The translations under genes and the position numbers were made by a program. A stretch of DNA of 46,017 nucleotides, taken from Hypsibius dujardini (Eukaryota > Tardigrada > Eutardigrada > Parachela > Hypsibiidae). Below the pieces are notes generated by a model. The model was not told where the DNA came from, ran no database searches, and saw only the letters and a list, made by a program, of their open reading frames with translations. The stretch lies in NCBI GenBank assembly GCA_001579985.1, contig LRSR01010439.1, positions 1-46,017 of the forward strand. The letters run 5' to 3'. Shown piece after piece: positions 23,591 through 34,515 of this stretch; position 1 is the first letter of the stretch, and each line of letters begins with the position of its first letter.

Positions 23591-24804
23591 CAGGTAGTGG
23601 CCTCAATTTCCTTTCATGAATGTGTTAGGCCTCCGTCCCTACTAGGACGGAAGAACCTGAACATGCAAGTTATTAGATTGAATAACAGGAGAAGAATTGT
23701 AGGAAGACTTTACTAGTAGAGGAGAAAGGAAGGAACTCTTCAGATTACTGTAGAACACACGCTTATATCGTCAGGAATAAAGAATAGTTCCTGATCTAAC
23801 GTACTAGTTCTTGCCGACATGGCGGATCTATGTACGTAATAATAGATGAGTAAGTACATTATAGAATGTGAGGGTAGATAGGAATGGGTTAACTAGGTAG
23901 ATAGACTATACTATGAGTAAATGTTAGGTACTTGTTGGTACCACCCAACAAATGTTTAGGTTACCGATTGCCGAAACCTCAAAACAGAAACCTGAAACGA
24001 GTTTTAATATATCTTATCGTTATTCGGGACAAGGTGAATAACTAATTGGGGGTTGGTTATTTGTTCCAAGTCATTAGCAGGCAATTAGGCCGGACGCTGC
24101 ATTTCGTGTAACACCTGAGTTGTCACCAGGAATGCACAACGCGTCAATGATTTTTTTCCTTTCTGAACGTGTTAGTTTATCCAGCCATTTTTACGATTAC
24201 ACATTAAAATATCAATACCTTTGCAGATTTGCGAGGCAGAATAATATATCTATGATGTAATGAACTAGGCTGAACAAATAGACATACCGGCAAACCGACA
24301 GACAACTCGAAAGCCAGAGAGCTAGACAGACAGACAGTGATAATGTTTTTGTTTGAAATATCTCACTCAATTATGGATTATTTGTACTTTTGATTACTTG
24401 TTGCGTCTTACCGATATTGATGAAACATCCTGTTTTTCAATAAATTAGAAAGAATTGGCCGACAGTTATGACTGGTTTGTTAAAAAAAGAAAGACTAGGC
24501 CTAAAAAATTCACTTGCGAAAGAGATGGGATGGAGTGCCACGCTTTCTGGAAAGTAGTTCTTTCACGTACTTGGCAGAAAGAACCCGAGACTGACTAAGT
24601 TAAGGGACGGTTAATAAATTGTTTACGTTGAAATAAAACGCTGATGGAAAATCAAGGTCACTTTCGACGCTGGGTTGGAGGGAGGGGGGGGGGCAACGGC
24701 GCGGTCGACTCAACGGCTAATCCGCAATTGACTTTTCTCGTAAGAGAATTTGATGAAACATGATGCAGCAACCAGTAAAGTAAAATAATAATAAAACAAA
24801 TTAG

Positions 24805-25630
24805 TGCCGGTTAGATCTGAAGGAATTTCTCGCAGCAGTCGACAAGTCAGCAACGGAAGAAATGAATTTCAACGAAATATTGGAGTCTCGCTGTTCCAAG
24901 GACCTTGGTGATCGCCAAAAGAAGGTCAGAACTGACGTTGAGCAATCACCTAAGGCTATGGAGGCTGCCCAAATCCGACTTGCACTACCGCTGAAGTCAT
25001 TTTGATCACGTGGAATCCTCCTTAACGTGCAACCTTGTGGACAAATAAGTTCTATCGTTCCCCTTTTCAAGTAAATTATAATTTTAGATCAAGGTAGTAA
25101 GGGTAGCATATTTCACATTGACGAAATAGTTTGTTATCTTTTTATTTAGGTCTGAGTCTCCTACACAAGTGCTGCTCTCGGCCATCACTACCTTATATCA
25201 CCGGGTCAAGCAGGACAACATTCCGCCCCAAGAATGACACAAGCAGGTCATCGTCTTCGACAACATGTGCAACCTTGAGCGAACTAAGGCAGCCCAAGCA
25301 CCCCTGCTTTTACCTGCGCCATACGACCAACTTTGGAGGAAGCCTCTGAAAGTGTTGGATGTCTTCCACCTACGAAACCACAAGCGAAAAGAATGCCAGA
25401 TAACTTACAATCCGGACCACATCAAGCGGCTGTATCCCGACCTCAAGAAACGGAACACACAGTCAGGTGAGCAAACGAACGCCTTCTTTGGACGGTTCAG
25501 GTCAGTGCTGAACCGGATTCCATTAAAGCGACATCTTTTTTATTTGGACTGCTTGGCTACCCACCGCAACGCTTACATCTCTAGAGACGGCAGTAGTGAG
25601 TCAAGCTCTGATGATGACGAAGAAGTCTAG
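24805..25630 (+). mobile_element. KDZ-like (Kyakuja-Dileera-Zisupton) transposase relic
   Basis: The main frame from about 25150 reads SESPTQVLLSAITTLYHR, an in-frame TGA (25235-25237), then QVIVFDNMCNLERTK with the DNxCNL motif of KDZ transposases. VFHLRNHKRKECQITYNP and NTQSGEQTNAFFGRFRSVLN follow, then an R-N motif (THRNAY) and an acidic Ser-rich tail ending at TAG. An open segment at about 24805-25000 (LKEFLAAVDKSATEE) may be an upstream exon of the same element. The catalytic N-terminal parts are not found. The stop and missing parts indicate a dead copy. Confidence 0.55.
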
Positions 25631-25954
25631 CAATATCATGCTACGACTAAACTTTTTTTTACTGTACTGTAGTGTGCTTCTCGACTTCGTTTTATACGTG
25701 TTTGGTTTCTTTTGTTTTGAGTAAAAGACAAGTTTGCTCTTTTTTATGTGGCCATCCATTTATCAAGCCTAGCAGTATACTGCTGTAGGTTTGTTGATCG
25801 TTACAAAAATACTGCATCGCAGAACCGTTATTGCATACATGACATTCTATTGTTTCAGTATTCCAGTCTGGCATAACTCACACTTACTTGGGAACGTTTT
25901 CAACTGCCGAATTCAAAATAACCGTTTCAAAGTATTTTTCTAATTTCGACAAAA

Positions 25955-26643
25955 TTTAGTAATGAATATAAAAATTTATTTCGCTAGTCAAACTAAAAAA
26001 CGTTTTGTCGGTGAATTTTCAAAGTCGGCAATTGCCTCAGTAGACTTGCTGCAGTGTACTGTCAATTGATTGTTTGATTGAAATTGTGCAGACTGTTCGT
26101 TTGATTGTTGATTGATTGGCGTATATTTTGTTATAATGGTTTGGCTGGTCATTGATTGCTTGATTACGTTCTTTAGCATCTTCATTCAGTTGATTGATGA
26201 TTAACACTACAACCAACAAGTTAGTCAATCAGCAAACAGCAAGATGAACAGCACATGGCTTTCAATCAAGCAATCAATTGATGACACACAGCAGTAAGTC
26301 TACTGACACAATTGCCGTCAACTGATTGCTTGACTGAAAGCCATATGCTGTTAATTTGGTTGACTGTTGATTGACTAAGTTTTTGGTTGTAGTGACAATT
26401 AACCGAATGTCGATGCTGAACAACGTAATCAAGCAATCAATGACCAACCAAACCACTATGATGTAAATATGCGCCATTCAATCAAAAATCGAACGAACAT
26501 TCTGCACATAATTTCAATCAAATAATCATTTGAAAATGCACAGCAGCAAGTCTATGAAAACAAGTGCCAACTTTGAAATTCAGCGACAAAAAGGTTTTTC
26601 AGCTTGACCGGAGAAATACATTTTTATATTCATTACTAAATCA
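25955..26643. mobile_element. ~690 bp palindromic foldback element rich in AATC/GATT
   Basis: The left end reads TTTAGTAATGAATATAAAAA and the right end (26620-26643) its complement, TTTTTATATTCATTACTAAA. The inward sequence also pairs: AACGTTTTGTCGGTGAATTT with AAATTCAGCGACAAAAAGGT, and GATTGCTTGATTACG with CGTAATCAAGCAATC. The centre is near 26300. The arms carry many ATTGATTG/CAATCAAT tetramers. There is no transposase, and frames here are repeat-derived. Confidence 0.7.
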
Positions 26644-26724
26644 AGTCTGAATGAAAAAAAAACATTTTAGAAAGATTCTGAATTCGACCGTTGAAAAATT
26701 CTCCAAGTTAGTGCCGAGGTATTA

Positions 26725-27050
26725 CAAGGATTATCCCATTATTCCACTGTTGTAGCGGGAGGGTGAATGTTCATGTGGGCCTTAACTATGAAGCCTATGG
26801 GGATTATTCCATTATTCCACTGCTGTAGGGACAGTGTGTGGGTGGCCATGGGCCTTAAGCATGTGGCCCATGGAGTTTATTCCATTATTCCACTGCTGTA
26901 GGGACAGCCATGGGCCTTAACCATGTGGCCTATGGAGTTTATTCCATTATTCCACTGCTGTAAATATGGACAAAGACAGTCTAAGACAGTGTGGGCGGCC
27001 ATGGGCCTTTACCATGTAGCCTATGGAGTTTATTCCACTATTCCACAAGT
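26725..27050 (-). repeat. ~75 bp minisatellite cluster C (minus orientation)
   Basis: Four units: ATTCCATTATTCCACTGCTG, TAGGGACAG, GTGGGTGGCCATGGGCCTTA and ACCATGTGGCCTATGGAG. It lies about 340 bp downstream of the GPCR stop codon, with the partner cluster of opposite orientation at 30765-31335. 27051-27390 between it and the gene is AT-rich and shows nothing else. Confidence 0.85.
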
Positions 27051-27390
27051 TTCACAACTAGCCTGACATTTTAAAAGGCTTGTGCCAAAACTCGCCAGTA
27101 GTCGCTTGGTTGTTCTGTTTGCTTCCGTCGGAAATAGTTATGTAAATGAATAAATTGAGAAGCAAGAAAAAACGAAGATAAAGAAAATGCGAAGTACCGA
27201 AGTAAATATATAATTCTCTTAGAATTAAATAAAAAAAATGTACTAGTTACTAAACCTAATTAGTAAACATATATTCCGATTTGCACAAAACAAATTGTGG
27301 GATTGTTCAGGTTGCTTTGAAGATGGGCGTGCACCGCGATTGCAGCGAACCATTATGGGTAGATACAGCCACTTTCTCGAAACCACCAAT

Positions 27391-30315
27391 TTAAAATCCT
27401 ATCCGATTAAACTGTCGCTGGATATGATTTCGCAGGGCAGGCGTCAGCAGGACAATCAGCCACGGACTCAAGGGACATGCTGCCAAAAGACAAAAAAACA
27501 GCAAAACGAGAATTACAAACACGATCCAAATCAAGACACCTCAGTAACCACTCGTTTTGGGTTCTATTTCTGACCACGTAGAAATTGCAGTATAATGAGT
27601 CTTTCTTATACATAAAAAAATACTTTTCTGGAGACAATCCCATGCCAAATGCAATTCAAAATTGAGTGGCTCTGGCAAAATAGTTTTACAAGTCAGGGGC
27701 GGAGCTAGGTGTTTGTTTTCAAAGAAGACCGGATATCTTACTTGGGAAGGGCTTTTCATTATCCGTGATTTTCATTGTAAAAATGTCGGTTTATCGAAAT
27801 GCAGTAGATAATGATTATTTTAATACTTACCCATCCCAAATTCAATTCGAAATCGATTGGCATCAGCCAAATATTTTTCGGATGTAAGGGGGTGGAGCTA
27901 CATGCCAACTCTGAATAGCTGCGTTGAAATTTTCGATCCTGCCTAAAAACTGTTCATAGCTCCGCCCCTTATACTCAAAAAATGTTTTCATTAATACCCA
28001 TCGATTCCAAATTAAATTTGAAATAAGATATTGTCAAAAATGTGCCATAGCCCCGCCCCCAAACCCTGACAATCAAATATAAATTGAATTTTTGGATGGG
28101 ATAGTGTCTGAAAAAGTACGTTGTACTATACAAAAAAAGTTCCCAAATATATTCTGGAATTTGCTCAATGGCTAGAAATAGGATCCAAAAAGGGTGGTTA
28201 GAAATGGAGCGCCCTCTTTTGTACCGCACAATCAACGACAAGATTGAGTACACTGGAGGGTCCGGGGTATGGGCAAAAAGGGCGGAGCAGGGGCTGGCAT
28301 ATTTGAAAATGGAACAAAGCAGGAACAAAGCAACCGCTGCAGGTCAGGTGGTTGATTGCTCGATTGTTTGAAAACCACCTCCTGCCCCGCCTCTTTTGAC
28401 CATTCCCCGGAACCTCCAGTGTACTCAATCTTGTCGTTGACCCATATCATCTCTCACCCAAGAGAAACAACGTGACAACAGTCAATCCCGGTGGTGTGTT
28501 TAGGGCAATGTCCGTTTTCGCCACCAACGGGTAGATCACCCACGGCAGGAATGTGATCACGAAGAGCAGACACAGGGCAATCACTGTTTTGGTCACTCCA
28601 GCGCCTCGATTATCCTGAGGATGTTTGTGAGTTGGCTCTACTGAGTGGCCGTGGTGGTTGACGGCACTAGAAGCGTCGGTACGTTTCGTTGACACTTCCA
28701 CCGCCCCGATCGCCCGACGACGAGACACGCCCACCTGTGATATTTGAGGCAAAATAAAAGGGCTCAAATGGGCGTATCATTTGTATTTTACAGTTGGGAA
28801 CACTAAAATGAATTCAAAGAAACTAAGCTCAGAACTGAATTAAAATTTGTAGTAAGTAATTTCTAACGAACTAAATAATTTTTCCCGCGCTCCACTGCTG
28901 TCACCCTTTGACGCCCTCTTCACCATAGTCACTTTCCTATATTAGTACTTTTCTGATGGGTAATTTATTATTTACAAAAAGAAAGAACATGTATTGTACT
29001 TGATTATTAGTTGATATCCCAATGTCTAGATTAAATGAACTGCACTGAACTGAATTGAATTGAACTGCAATAAAACTATATAAAAATCTAACTGTTTGGT
29101 TTGTACTGGTGAGACATTCACTTACCTTCGCTTACTGATCTGGCACTGGGCTATAATAAATACATTACTGTACTTGCCTTGAACTTTTTACTAAAGTGTT
29201 TTTAATAAAAAAATAGTAGGGGCATATGCAAGAGTTGAACAAGGGAGCTACAGTATAAGGAAACGCCCATGTAATTTCATAATTGCGAGGGTTCCAAAAT
29301 TAGGATGTGTTTTTTGTGTGTGAGTTGGTTGAGTTTCAAGTGCCACCCACCTTAACCGCGATGGACGAGTAGCAAATCGCAATACACACAAAAGCGATGG
29401 TGATGAAGAAAACCTTTCTAAACTGCGCATAAGCCCAGGAATGGACCTTGATGATGTAGCAGCGGTCTAAAGTGAAATTGTAGCCAAAGTCCGCTCCGAC
29501 GTGGAAAAACGGTAGACCCATGTAAATGATCATAACAACCCAGGGCATAGCGACTAGAACTGCCGTACATGCACGAGTGCGGACCCAGACGATACGATTG
29601 GCGACTACAATAGCGAAGAAACGATGAAGCGCCAGGGTGACATGCTGCAAGACGTCCACGAAGAAGATCATATAGTAGCCAAACGCGATAATCTGGCATA
29701 AAGGGTCGTAAGCTGGCAAGGCCAAAAAATTTGGCAGACCAACGAGACAACCTGAAATTTTGAAGACAGCGTTGGTTCTTTTATCCATAAGGTTTTGTGT
29801 TATATAGATATTTCTTTATTTTGAAATTTTTTGTTCATCTTTATAACATAGGATATCTTGTTTATGTTTAAATTGTGACGTATATTTTGCGTGAGTGCTT
29901 AGGACGTTCTATATTTTTGTCAAATTTATTTAGTTCTTTAAGTTTAAATTTAAGTTATGATTCCAATTAACCCCTTACTGTATGCCTGGAATGCGCAGAT
30001 GATACTGTAAATCAGGCTGGAAATGCAGAGACTGACGAAGATTGGTCGGACACTGGTCAGAATGTTTTGGCGACCGCAAAAATTCAACGTGAAAATAGCC
30101 AGCAGGCAGAGCATCGCACCGGTGCAGCCGAACACGCTGAGGACGATGTATGTGTAGCCGGCGATGAGATTGTCCAAACGATTTTCTGCCGCTTTTTTCA
30201 AGTCAGTCGCTTTTTTCAACTCCGCCAAGATCGTGTCGTTGAGCCAAGAAATTGTGAAGTTGCCGCGAGAAGTAAAGTTCCAGTTAGAGGTTAAGTTCTC
30301 GCTGAAGGGTTCCAT
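27391..30315 (-). CDS. Rhodopsin-class 7TM G-protein-coupled receptor, divergent
   Basis: Exons in transcript order: 30315-29979, 29751-29351, 28734-28458, 27479-27391. They sum to 1104 nt (367 aa plus TAA) with consistent phases and consensus GT-AG sites. The N-terminus has N-glycosylation sequons (NLT, NFT, NFT, NDT). TM1 is about residues 51-77 and TM2 90-110. A Cys precedes TM3 (DPLCQIIAFGYYMIFF). The DRY position reads HRF (155-157). TM4 (AVLVAMPWVVMIIYMGLPFF), TM5 (FFITIAFVCIAICYSSIAV), a basic third loop (VSRRRA) and TM6 (IALCLLFVITFLPWVIYPL) follow. TM7 spans the last intron and has SPWLI where NPxxY is expected, then LLTPALRNHIQRQF. The ligand is unknown. The last intron contains a palindromic element. 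Confidence 0.88.
28233..28440. mobile_element. Palindromic MITE-like element in last GPCR intron
   Basis: The left arm starts CAACGACAAGATTGAGTACA and the right arm ends TGTACTCAATCTTGTCGTTG. Arms are about 60 bp with several mismatches. The centre holds GGAACAAAGCAACCGCTGCA. A related right arm and centre recur at 39470-39595. The right end is 17 bp from the exon 3 donor. Confidence 0.7.
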
Positions 30316-30640
30316 GGTCTGTGACTGCGAGGGAGTTAGTTATCTCACTCAAACATACGCGAAAGGGGAGTTTATATCCTCAGTTCACAGGGATATTTTT
30401 CCAATATAAAAATACCGGTCTGTGGAAACGAGTTCAATAATCAATTACTAGTTTTAACGCAATCCGATTCCAAATTCAATTCCATATCGATTGGCATCAC
30501 CAGAAACGCATTTGGATGACGGGGGCGGAGCTATCGGTCATTGTTGAAAAACGCAAAGCAAGTTTCACATCACGCGTGATCATGTTCCTGTTCCGCCTCC
30601 TGACATAGACGATTTTGTTGTTTGCCCCCGACCCCCCCCC

Positions 30641-30641
30641 N
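30641..30641. other. Ambiguous base in a C/G homopolymer
   Basis: A single n separates a run of nine or more C from GGGGCGGGG. The assembly is unreliable here. It lies outside the recognised genes. Confidence 0.95.
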
Positions 30642-30764
30642 GGGGCGGGGAGATTCGGCTAGTTCTAGAACAAGCCTATACAAATTTTCAGCGGCTAGTT
30701 TAAGCACAAGAAAAACAGAACAACAGTGATATGGGTACCCACACTCGCCTTCAACAGATATGGG

Positions 30765-31335
30765 ATAAAGGAATAAACTTCATAGAATACATGGTTTAGG
30801 CCCCTGGCCACCCAAATGCTGTCCCTACAGCAGTGGAATAACAAAATAATTAGTTTCCATAGACTACAAGGTTAAGGCTCCCGGCCACCCACACACTGTC
30901 CTTACAGCAGTGGAATAATGGAATAAACTCCATAGAATACATGGTTTAGGCCCCTGTCCACCCACACGCTGTCCCTACAGCAATGGAATAACAAAATAAT
31001 TCATTTCCATAGATTACATGTTAAGGTCCCTGACCACTCACACGCTGTCCCTACAGCAGTGGAATAACAAAATAATTATTTTCCATAGACTACAAGGTTA
31101 AGGCTTCCGGCCACCCACACACTGTCCTTACAGCAGTCGAATAATAAAATAATTAGTTTCTATAGACTACAAGGTTAAGGCTCGTGGCCACCCACACGCT
31201 GTCCCTTTAGTAATGGAATAATGGAATAAATTCCATAGACTACATGGTTAAGGCTCCTGGCCACCCACACGCTGTCCCTTTAGCAGTGGAATAATTGAAT
31301 AAACTCCGTAGACTACATGGTTAAGGCCTCTGGCC
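30765..31335 (+). repeat. ~75 bp minisatellite cluster D (plus orientation)
   Basis: Eight units of 73-76 bp with two subtypes: one with AATGGAATAAACTCCATAGA, the other with AACAAAATAATTAGTTTCCA, partly alternating. The shared block is GGCCACCCACACGCTGTCCC. It is inverted relative to cluster C on the other side of the GPCR gene. Confidence 0.9.
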
Positions 31336-31562
31336 TATAAGACTGTAGAAATGAAACGGTGTCTACCAAAAGTTCGAAACCACATTACTTTTCCGACGCC
31401 GATATCGCAAATCATAAGCCGCGCTGAGCAACACAGAAATTAATTCACCGCTATTCCACTTGAAACGTTTTTATTCCGCGATGCTGCGCGGGGCAAAATT
31501 TGTTGACATTGTATAATACATTAAATACCGCGTTTATCACAAATATATATCCTAAATGAATT

Positions 31563-31830
31563 ACAGTAAAATTTGTTTAATGTAAACCTCGTCTATCTAC
31601 AATACCTTGTCTATATCGAACTTTTCGTTCTTTACCGATTTCATCCTATACGTGTAACATGGGGGGGGGGGACGAAACTTAATGTAAATATTCCCTTTGT
31701 ATGTATGTTGAACATGTTTCACCGTTAACCATGTAAAACACATCTACTCTAAACTGAATTCGACATTTTTCCTTGGAAATTTTTGACGAAATCGCTCTTG
31801 CTTCTTACTTTAATCTATCCAGCAAGTAAC
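31563..31830 (+). mobile_element. Solo 5' end of pogo-like repeat family (copy 1)
   Basis: It starts after TA with CAGTAAAATTTGTTTAATGT and matches the left part of the element at 38665-40553 for about 270 bp, including AAACTTAATGTAAATATTCC and TTTACTTTAATCTATCC. No right terminus was found nearby. An 82-codon minus frame (31805-32053) overlaps its end and is not recognised. Confidence 0.6.
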
Positions 31831-32148
31831 CATTGCGCCAGTTGAGATCTTCTCGAATTTCTCGCCGTTGAACGGGGAACTCTTTGCCGCGAGTCATATT
31901 TTTCAAAATCATGTTAGGGGACATGTAGGGGTCATGTTCGTGACACACTATGCTGCTAGTTTGAGCAAAATCATTCTGAGAAAGATTGTCGGGTGTTGTG
32001 AGAATCAGAGTAGTATCTGTTCGTTTCCAAACTCGGCTGAGTGATACCGTCAACTAACAATGAGCGGATGGTTCTTCCCGGAAGTCAACAGCGAAAACTG
32101 ACAATATGGCAAGTATTTTTGTTTTGTACCTCCGCATGGCTGACCGTG

Positions 32149-32495
32149 TGTTCGGGTGGTCGACACTGTGTCCGGGTGGAGGACAGTCTGTCTGGGTGAT
32201 GAACGGTCAGTCTGGGTGATGAATGGGCAGTCCGTGCAAAGGACGGTCGGTCCGGATTGTGGACAATTTGCCCGTGTGACGGAGGGTCTTTCTGGCTGGT
32301 GCATGGTCTCATGGTTTAGTAGACGGTCAGGTGGTCAGACAGGACGGTGAACGGTCTATCTGGACGGTGGGCGGCCAATCTGGCAGGGTAACGGTCTTTC
32401 CAGACGGCAAACTGCTTATCCGGACGGTGGACACCGAATGGTTAGTCCGGACGATGATTGGTTTATCCAAATGTTCAACGGTCTATTCGGACGGC
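32149..32495 (+). repeat. 20 bp minisatellite, ~17 degenerate copies
   Basis: Regular 20 bp steps of a unit like GTCTGGGTGATGAACGGTCA (for example at 32169, 32189, 32209, 32229), becoming 20-24 bp near the end with ATCTGGACGGTGGGCGGCCA. The period leaves frames open on both strands; these are not genes. 32496-33300 holds a short inverted repeat (33006-33064, AGTGCTTGGTTAC and its complement) and no recognisable exon. Confidence 0.8.
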
Positions 32496-33306
32496 TGTAT
32501 ACCCTGGCTGTTAGGGCTGGTTTTTAGCCCCTGGTTTTCAAGTACACCTAATTATAATGGCGTTAATTTTATACAAACCGGCCAGTTACACTTTTTTCCA
32601 CTTGTTCAGAAATTGAGTGTAACCGTTCGGTGACAAATCGTCGAAAACGAGTTATCCAGCTGATAATTAGGATAAAACATTCCTCTACCTTTAGCGTTTA
32701 AAAAAATAAAAAATGTCAAACGGCTTTTTCGTATACCGAGTTGGCGCAGATGGCACTTTTTTCCAGCACACTTGCGCAGTGCATTGCGCAGTGCAACGCC
32801 CTGCAACTGGAAACTGGTCAAAATTAATTTAATTTTTAAGTACCATACCGATTAAGTGAAAATCGACGTTTTTTGTTCATGACAGTGTTTATCGTTATAA
32901 TAAAAGAAACTTGTTGAGTTTTGGGATCAGTGGGAGCAAAATTATCGACATCTAAAGGCTGAAATCGTTGAATTCTGTTTTCTCGAAAAGACATTTTTGA
33001 TCTAGTGCTTGGTTACTATCTCGTTACTTTGTTACTTCTGGTCCGAATCGTGTAACCAAGCACTCAAAATTTTGGCCATTCACCACTCTGTCAGAAAATA
33101 ATGCAAATTTATATGTAAGAGTTTGATAAATTTTAAAATATACTGTGTTCAGGAAAAGGATTTGTTTGGAATCTGTAAGTGGTACGGGATCGATTAGTAA
33201 GTCAAACATCAACGTCTCGGCATTGCTAGTGTCGTCACCTTTTTTGTTTTCATCGACAAGTCATAATATTTTTTTATAATGTTCGAGGAATTTTTTTTGA
33301 GAAGAT

Positions 33307-33510
33307 GTGGAGCAATCAGTCAATCAAACCTTGCCGTTTAACACAAAGTATCACGGGGAGTCTTTTTCTTCCGATTTCATTTCTGGAACGACAAATGTGA
33401 TTTGGGCGCAAGGACCTCGATTGACAATCATGACTCATCGGCATGAACTTGTTAAAAAACATTATAACAATCTGGAGGGAAAATCCCCGTCTTTCTCCAA
33501 GTTAGATTAA
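33307..33510 (+). CDS. Possible coding fragment, unknown (faint DOMON-like motif)
   Basis: An open segment reading FSSDFISGTTNVIWAQGPRL then THRHEL, ending in TAA. The TNVIWAxGP core resembles DOMON domains, but the match is a short motif only. No splice partners are assigned. It could be a relic exon. Confidence 0.2.
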   Translation: MEQSVNQTLPFNTKYHGESFSSDFISGTTNVIWAQGPRLTIMTHRHELVKKHYNNLEGKSPSFSKLD

Positions 33511-33606
33511 GTTATGAACACATATTGGTGTTGTGAAAGTCCTTCGGCAGGTAAGAAGATACTTCAAAAACACAAGCAGTGGATTTCCGTGCAGATTTTG
33601 TCGGCC

Positions 33607-34191
33607 ATGTCATTCGTCCTGCATGTCTTTTTGTTTCACATTGGCCACACAGCAAAATGTGAAATTAGCCTTGACTTGTCGATTGCTGTGACGCATTATA
33701 ACATATCTACAAGGCGAACAACGCTCACAGGTACAGTGTAGTTGGTTATGGTTGTTAATTAGCCTTGATTTAAAGCCTTATTTGCTGGTCTGACATCTTG
33801 TGGGCCTTTGTCGCTTTTCTTGCATTAAAATTGAGAACCGGTTTCGTTGTCTGTTGCGCAAGAATCATGTGGACGTGAATTGCAAATTGCAATCAAAGTT
33901 GTTTCTGTGGAGGAGTAGAGTCAACATGCTATTTCTGACGAACAGACAGTTCATCTTGATATACATATAGCGTCTATACACCGTCTCGTACACGGGGATT
34001 CGTCATGCTCACACAATGGCAAGGCTCTAATGCGTTTCCCATTCATAATACGGTGACTCATCGTTAATTAACTGCAGATTTAAAATACGTGGCGTGTCCT
34101 TCCGGCACGGCCATCACGACTGCCCAATATCAGGTCGCACAACAAGGGAACTGGATACTATTTGGTCAATGGATAGTCCAGTTTTCTGCGT
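33607..34191 (+). CDS. Candidate small secreted protein (possible lectin-like start)
   Basis: Exon 1 (33607-33730) starts MSFVLHVFLFHIGHTAKC, a good signal peptide, and ends at CAG|GTACAG in phase 1. An acceptor (TTAACTGCAG) opens a phase-compatible second exon at 34078: LKYVACPSGTAITTAQY, running to TAA at about 34191 or splicing at CAG|GTCGCA. The C-P-S-G-x-x-I pattern is how rhamnose/galactose-binding (SUEL) lectin domains begin, but the rest is missing. It is a plausible gene about 330 bp upstream of the astacin start; function is unproven. Confidence 0.3.
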
Positions 34192-34515
34192 AATCACAGT
34201 CTGAGAATCATCATGAGAGCGTCAATCTTTTCCCGAGTAAAGTCCGGGCCGACTTCACAGATAAAAACCAGAGAAGAGCGTATGTTTTAATGGAACCCTT
34301 GAGCAACGCTCAGATAAAATGTGAAAACCTGTTGCCGGGGTTTTTTTCCGACAAAAGCTTGCGGCAAAAAGTTTTTTCTCGACGCGTGTTCTGTCACTGC
34401 AATGCGAACGAGTAGGTCTTTTTTTTCCACAACTCCGTGCAGATGCATTAGCCACCCTCGTGCATTGTTTCAGACATCCAGACCGTTTTGTGTTTTAGTA
34501 AAATTACGGCACATC

